Source: an uncultured bacterium
GTDB taxonomy: Bacteria; Cyanobacteriota; Vampirovibrionia; Gastranaerophilales; Gastranaerophilaceae
Length of the DNA stretch: 64,000 nucleotides
Assembly: GCA_949298985.1 (NCBI GenBank)
Contig: CASFYV010000016.1
Coordinates: 47,991 to 111,990 of the forward strand
Reading direction: 5' to 3'
Position numbers and translations under genes: made by a program. Positions 63,875-64,000 of this stretch are shown here, piece after piece; within the stretch, counting starts at the first letter, position 1; the number at the start of each line of letters is the position of its first letter. The notes beneath the pieces were generated by a model, which saw only the letters and a list, made by a program, of their open reading frames with translations, ran no database searches and was not told where the DNA came from.

Positions 63875-64000
63875 AAGAGGACGCAGAACCCCAAAGCGAA
63901 GCTTTTAAGGGTTCAGCGACCTGTGAGCAGAGTGCGAAGGAGTTTTGCGAAAAGAATAAAATTCTTTGAAGCAAAATCCGAAGACACGTTTAACGCGAAC
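63875..64000. repeat. GC-rich repeat family member downstream of tRNA-Leu(GAG), cut by the window edge
   Basis: AGAACCCCAAA (63885-63895) and GCGAAGCTTTTAAG (63896-63909) match 12724-12734 and 12743-12756 (one difference). GAGCAGAG-x-G-x-GAAGG (63925-63940) matches 51554-51569. TTGAAGCAAAA (63966-63976) and CGTTTAACGCGA (63987-63998) match the fusA-tail repeats. No gene is seen. Confidence 0.7.

Overview
The window is a low-GC bacterial chromosome segment of dense, mostly housekeeping operons. My best guess is a gut-type non-photosynthetic relative of Cyanobacteria (Vampirovibrionia/Melainabacteria, order Gastranaerophilales). The grounds are an eleven-subunit NuoABCDHIJKLMN complex I without NuoEFG, very AT-rich genes, a run of lineage-specific proteins with short N-terminal motifs such as INFNSR or ISFRAN, and cytoplasmic EF-hand proteins. 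This is inference from gene content; no phylogeny was run.

Layout. 1-3.8 kb: end of pyrH, then frr-cdsA-rnc, a small unknown gene and tpiA. 3.8-6.3 kb: an EF-hand protein and mscL on the minus strand. 6.4-12.3 kb: fusA with a duplicated 3' tail, ferritin, gyrB and a cupin. 12.3-13.1 kb: a tRNA with anticodon CAU inside a repeat-rich, unusually GC-rich tract. 13.1-18.4 kb: a membrane protein, metG, an HNH-like protein, a small RHH regulator, a TsaC/Sua5 protein and hypotheticals. 18.5-25.2 kb: an 81-aa gene, yceD, rpmF, plsX and a complete fatty acid elongation set fabH-fabD-fabG-acpP-fabF. 25.3-29.9 kb: a methyltransferase-like gene, mnmG, a prmA gene carrying a large in-frame insertion, and an XRE regulator with repeated operators. 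29.9-34.1 kb: a small gene, ribD, an endonuclease IV-like gene, a formyltransferase-family gene, crcB and a Cys-rich redox-family gene. 36.1-45.5 kb: the nuo operon, read leftwards from nuoA to nuoN. 45.6-51.4 kb: TPR proteins, rlmH, pdxJ, murT and an envelope-stress-like set with two YtxH proteins. 51.4-54.1 kb: tRNA-Leu(TAA) with a repeat-rich upstream tract, a papain/calpain-like EF-hand protein and a hypothetical. 54.1-64 kb: an aminotransferase with its Lrp regulator, an FMN reductase, dnaG-rpoD, small hypotheticals, a SprA-like protein, nagZ, a zinc-ribbon protein, dut and tRNA-Leu(GAG).

Main observations. (1) The PrmA methyltransferase reading frame is split by about 640 bp encoding a DUF559 (VSR-like PD-(D/E)XK) nuclease domain, bounded by palindromic repeats that are themselves translated in frame; the same repeat occurs once as an intergenic sequence. 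(2) Two tRNA genes are preceded 174 and 262 bp upstream by direct copies of their own leader and first nucleotides, and both copies break off into the same unrelated sequence, as expected for the end of a short element. (3) The fusA 3' end including its stop codon is duplicated downstream, and related GC-rich repeats sit beside tRNAs. (4) Several genes (dnaG, mnmG, nagZ, perhaps rlmH) lack Shine-Dalgarno sites and have a -10 box placed so that transcription would start at or next to the ATG.
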